A stretch of 64,000 nt of DNA from the NCBI GenBank assembly GCA_039545295.1, contig BCIK01000027.1, positions 273,781-337,780 of the forward strand, read 5' to 3'. The notes under the pieces are model-generated. The model searched no databases. It had not been told where the DNA came from and saw only the letters and a list, made by a program, of their open reading frames with translations. Below are positions 60,270 through 64,000 of this stretch, piece after piece; position 1 is the first letter of the stretch, and every line of letters begins with the position of its first letter. The stretch is from Udeniomyces pyricola (Eukaryota > Basidiomycota > Tremellomycetes > Cystofilobasidiales > Mrakiaceae). Both the position numbers and the translations under genes were made by a program.

Positions 60270-63119
60270 ATGATTGATCCACCTACTAGACCACTTCATC
60301 CAGATACTAGCATGGATAACTCTAGTCGGCCAATGCCTTCCACCTCTTTCACCACTCCTCATGACGACCGACCTCCCTTTCGGTCTCCCTCTACGGTTTC
60401 CTCGTCTCTTTCTGCAACATTTCGCCTTCCAGCGATCGAACCCCTCGAGGATGAAACACGGTCATCTATATCTTCGCACCTTCAGCGATCTCATCGACGT
60501 CGCCTCAACCCATTTCACTCGTCATCGCGCGTCACTAAATCGATCATCGTCGACGAAGCATATCCACCTCAAGAGTTTCCATCCACCGTGCTTCCTTCCG
60601 CGCCGGATTCTCCCGCAACTGACGAACTACCCCCTGGTGTACTTCCTCCGGCTACTCTTAACCCGGACGCCCATCATCTCGATGAGATCAACGAGCCTGA
60701 ATGGGTGCCTCCTCCCGTGTTGACAAGTCGGCCGACGAATTCCTCCTCCATCAAGCTTTCCGTAGCTGTTCGTCGTGCAGGAACCGCAATCCGACACGGC
60801 CACCCCGACGGATCAAACCGGCGGGTTGTCAAAGCCGAACGAAAGCGTGCAAACCGATTAGGCGATGGAGAGGTCGAGGTCGACGATGAAGAGTGCGTCG
60901 AGGAAGGCGAGAGAATCAACAACGGTCATGAACGTGGGAGGCTGGGCAAATTGACGTCGTCGTTGGGTTTGCCTGGGAGTAAGAAGGGGCATGGGGGAAA
61001 TTTCAAGACCCTCAAGCATCCGCGTTCGGACGGAACTCATCACCACTTGCCTCTGTTATCTTCGATCAGCCCACCAGACCATGCGCCAGCTCGGCAAACA
61101 TCACAGTCCAAGGACTTGGCAGCTGCACCATCACTTGCTCCGTCATCGCCGACAAACCGATCTAATGAACTCTACCGACCAACATCCAAACAACCTCTCC
61201 TCTCCACTTCGCCTCCGAGGGATAGCTCATCACCACTCGCCCGATCCCGTTCGCTCTCACAGGTGGATCGAAAGCCCTCTGGCTCAGACCTTCTCGAGAT
61301 TCCTCTCCCTTCTCGCCTGCCAAAACCTTCATCCACCCCTTCATCTCGACCTACAACACCTGATCCGACCGACCCTCACCGGATGCCCAATGGACAAATC
61401 GACCCGCTTGACGAAAGGATTGACCTCGGTCTCGTTCGATCCACATCCGAGGCGCCAGTCAAGGCTTCTTCTATGCAAGCTTCCAGCTCTGCCATATCCA
61501 AGAGCGACGGTAGTGTCGTTTGGGAGCGACTATGGGAGAACCAAAGAGGTGAATTTCAAGCCTCATCTTTCCATCTCTGTGACATTCCGCTTTTGTTTTG
61601 CACCTCGATACAAGTCAAGCGTGGGTCACTATGTACGTGTACTAAATCAAGCATGTTGTGGATTTTGTTGCTTTCTTACTTGTGCCGAATCGAATAGGGA
61701 TCCTCTTCTTTGGAACCCCTCGATACTCTTCTTCCTCCCTACTTCCGTCCGATCCGAGTCCATTCTCTCGCCCTGGCAAGACAAAGATTGCCTGTCGGAC
61801 ACCTTACACACCGGAGACGTTTCAGGTATGCTTCCTCTCAGTTAAATTTCTGGACGGACTTGGCCTGAAGAATAGGGTCTCGAATAATTGTGCTTTCCAT
61901 GTAGTGAACAGCCGCTGACTGCGTTAGCGTTCGGTTGCATCATGCCGAACTGATCTGACTTGTATTGATATAGCTACCTGACGCCACTTGGAGCTGGGCG
62001 AGCGAATGGATGGTCAACATGCGACGCGATGGTGAGACGGACGAAAAAGGCTGTAAGTCGGATATGAACCAAATGCTCCTTTCACGGCGAAGGCTTAGCA
62101 TCATGAGACGTTTCATCAGTCGTATGTGTGCATCTCGCCGACTGATCTCTCGTGAACCCTTTATTCGCCTTTAGGGGAGTACAACGCCTATTTCCATCAG
62201 ACTGGCTGGCATTCGATTCTTCCTTGGCATGGATGGAAAGGTTGGGTTCGTCGCCGAGAATGGTAGGTATTATCTTACGACCTGCCTGATTCAAATTCAC
62301 TTGACCGTCTCGATTCTTAAGACCTGACTGTACACTTTTTTTCTCCTCGGCGCAGGATCCGTCTACGAGTCCATCCTCCCCCTCCGACTCTCATCACCAA
62401 ACGCATGCTTCTGCCGCCGCCGAATACTGCGCCGGGTCCGTCTATCGAGCCGTCGCCCAAGAATCCGACAAACCCAGTCGAATATGACAAGTTACCGAGC
62501 GAGGTCGAAGAACTCCTGGAGTGTCTGGGCGGATGCCGATTGGACAGGGAGCGATTAGACGTTTGGAAGCAATGGTTGGTGTTGGAGAGCAAGGGAGACC
62601 CAGGAAGCGAAAGACTGAAAGAGATGGTCCAGGCGCAGGTAAGTCTTTGATCCTTTTCGTTCCTGTGTATGCGGTTTGATTGCTTGGATTGTGTCGCTCG
62701 TGTTTATGGTCAAGGAAAGATCCAGCTTCTTTTGATAACCCGCAGTTTGACAAGACGGATTTTCGTCTCTTCCTACTTGGTCCTTGTGTGCCTTTCTGCT
62801 CTTCCCTTACTGATCTCGACGTATCCTGATCTTCACTCAGTTCCCTCAAATCCTCGGTACATTCACTCATCCGCATGCCCGGGACGTTTTCACCTCCCTT
62901 TGCCATGACGCTCGACCTGATTGGAACGTCACCCAGGCGTTGGAAGCGCAGCATCAAGCTGAAGAACATCGGTACACCGTCGAAAACGATTCATTGCGAC
63001 GTCAGATGACAACGACAGACGTCGTTGACCGCAAGGGTAAAGGAAGGCAGAGTACGTCGAGGAGTGGAGACCTCGCCCAGAATAAGGATACAGGCAATGG
63101 CTTCGGCGTGTTCGTCTAG
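60270..63119 (+). CDS. Spo73/Mug65-like protein with dysferlin (DysF/peroxin) domain
   Basis: Six phase-consistent exons (60270-61548, 61698-61825, 61974-62052, 62175-62262, 62356-62638, 62841-63119) give about 711 residues. The first ~410 residues are Ser/Pro-rich and basic, probably disordered. Then comes VVWERLWENQRGILFFGTPR, followed by LLPSDPSPF, LPDATWSWASEWMVNMRRD, EKGWEYNAYFHQTGWH and GWVRRREWIRLRV. These are the N- and C-terminal halves of the dysferlin domain shared by yeast Spo73, fission-yeast Mug65 and peroxins Pex23/Pex30-32. Spo73 helps shape the prospore membrane in meiosis. Absence of obvious membrane helices favours the Spo73/Mug65 group over Pex23. The C-terminal ~150 residues are hydrophilic and end in GNGFGVFV. 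The first ATG of the frame is 60270; the frame upstream to 60246 has only GTG. Membrane-remodelling function is inferred from the family. Confidence 0.88.
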
Positions 63120-63334
63120 GGGAAGAGCCCATACGGTCAGATGAAGTCGGATGGAAGACTTTTCACACAAACAAAACATGCCTCAACTATAATCTATACT
63201 ATGTGAATTTCTGCTTCTCTCTTTGGCTGTCTGTCTATCTGTCTGCTGTTGTCGTTGCTATGACATCTGTAGTCCATCGATATTGCCTGACTTCGAAGGA
63301 TTTTGGAGGTAGCTTACAATTCCGGAGGACAGCC

Positions 63335-64000
63335 TTACTCCTCGTCACTCCAATCAGCATCGGGAGCACAGCCCAAATCCTTGACGCTCGAGCAGACAAA
63401 GGCCAGACGGTGATTGGGGTCGAGCAGCTGGAGCAGCTTGGAGAGCTCAGTGAGCGTATGGTTCTCTTCGCGCTCAAGCTGATGTGAAGAGAATGGGTGG
63501 GACAAGGCAAACGAGAGAGAGAGACAAAATAACGGAAAGCGGAGAAGGAAGGAAGTGATAAGGAGTGGGCCAGATGACGAAGAGAATAAGCAAGACATCA
63601 GCTTCCTATTTTTAACTATGAATCATGCTCCTGGCTGCCCTTCCTGCTGATTTTAGCCGGCACCACTTACCTCAAACGTAGCCTCTCGATCCTCCTCGTC
63701 CCACTCCTCGCTCCTCTCTGACCTCAGCTTACGTCTTTCAGCCATATCCGTCAGGATCGTCTCGATGCCCGTCTCGATTCGGTTAGGGAATGAAGTCTGC
63801 TGGAATGTCGGAAGGCCAATGACCCGGATGACGTCGGCATACGATTTGCTATAGAACCATGAAGTCAACACGACGGGTTAGACGAGCGTAGAGAGGTACG
63901 TAAAGGAAAAGAAAGGATGAGCACGAGTCAAAGACCAAGGAACCATGGAAGATTCTGTTGAAGTCGATTCTTTGTAGATAGGAACAGAAGGATGTCAGGG
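63335..64000 (-). CDS. Unrecognised protein, 3' part only
   Basis: Two exons are supported: 63848-63671 and the terminal 63478-63335, joined in phase 0 (TFE|LEREEN) with a GTAAGT donor and CAG acceptor. The 5' part lies beyond the right edge; the acceptor at 63849-63850 shows that more coding sequence precedes. About 107 residues are visible. The first exon starts KSYADVIRVIGLPTFQQTSF and continues with a helical, charged stretch (ERRKLRSERSEEWDEEDRE). The last exon is also helical (LTELSKLLQLLDPNHRLAFV) and ends with the acidic DADWSDEE. It looks like the C-terminus of a small helical, perhaps coiled-coil, complex subunit. I do not recognise the family. Confidence 0.7.

Overview
The window is eukaryotic nuclear DNA from a fungus, very probably a basidiomycete. 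The genes are intron-dense, with GT-AG introns of roughly 50-800 nt, many very short exons and pyrimidine-rich leaders. They encode fungus-typical proteins: an Nst1 homologue, a Zn2Cys6 transcription factor, a Pfa-type DHHC palmitoyltransferase, Hal2 and a GH10 xylanase. I cannot name the genus. Exon models were built by hand from conserved protein motifs, splice consensus and reading-phase bookkeeping. Coordinates are therefore good but not transcript-verified.

Layout: 1-2742, no supportable gene apart from a weak coding-like stretch at the left edge. 2743-4860 (-), 3'(2'),5'-bisphosphate nucleotidase (HAL2/MET22). 5218-11897 (-), a 17-exon family X DNA polymerase with a BRCT domain and a very long disordered N-terminus. 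12211-14867 (+), DHHC palmitoyltransferase, divergent from the polymerase. 15935-23680 (+), NST1. 25001-28497 (-), a large Ser/Thr-rich single-pass membrane protein, convergent with NST1. 30058-34296 (+), long-chain acyl-CoA synthetase. 35979-42208 (-), Zn2Cys6 transcription factor. 42869-46854 (-), COG2. 47479-48574 (-), glutathione S-transferase. 49014-51551 (-), UNC93-like MFS protein. 52854-55927 (+), CCT8. 56656-59154 (+), secreted GH10 xylanase. 60270-63119 (+), a Spo73/Mug65-like dysferlin-domain protein. 63335-64000 (-), the 3' part of an unrecognised gene.

The genes do not form one pathway. They are ordinary neighbours with housekeeping roles (sulfur and nucleotide metabolism, DNA repair, Golgi trafficking, protein folding, lipid activation), regulation and secretion. 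I see no mobile element, CRISPR array, rRNA or convincing tRNA, and no secondary-metabolite cluster.

The most unusual recurring feature is micro-exons placed on catalytic residues. The active-site cysteine of the DHHC enzyme lies on a 7-nt exon. The GH10 acid/base glutamate codon is split onto another 7-nt exon, and the same gene needs a 4-nt exon to keep a conserved substrate-site motif. The polymerase uses 9-nt and 22-nt exons. One junction inside the transcription factor's fungal_trans domain cannot be joined by a simple in-frame GT-AG intron.
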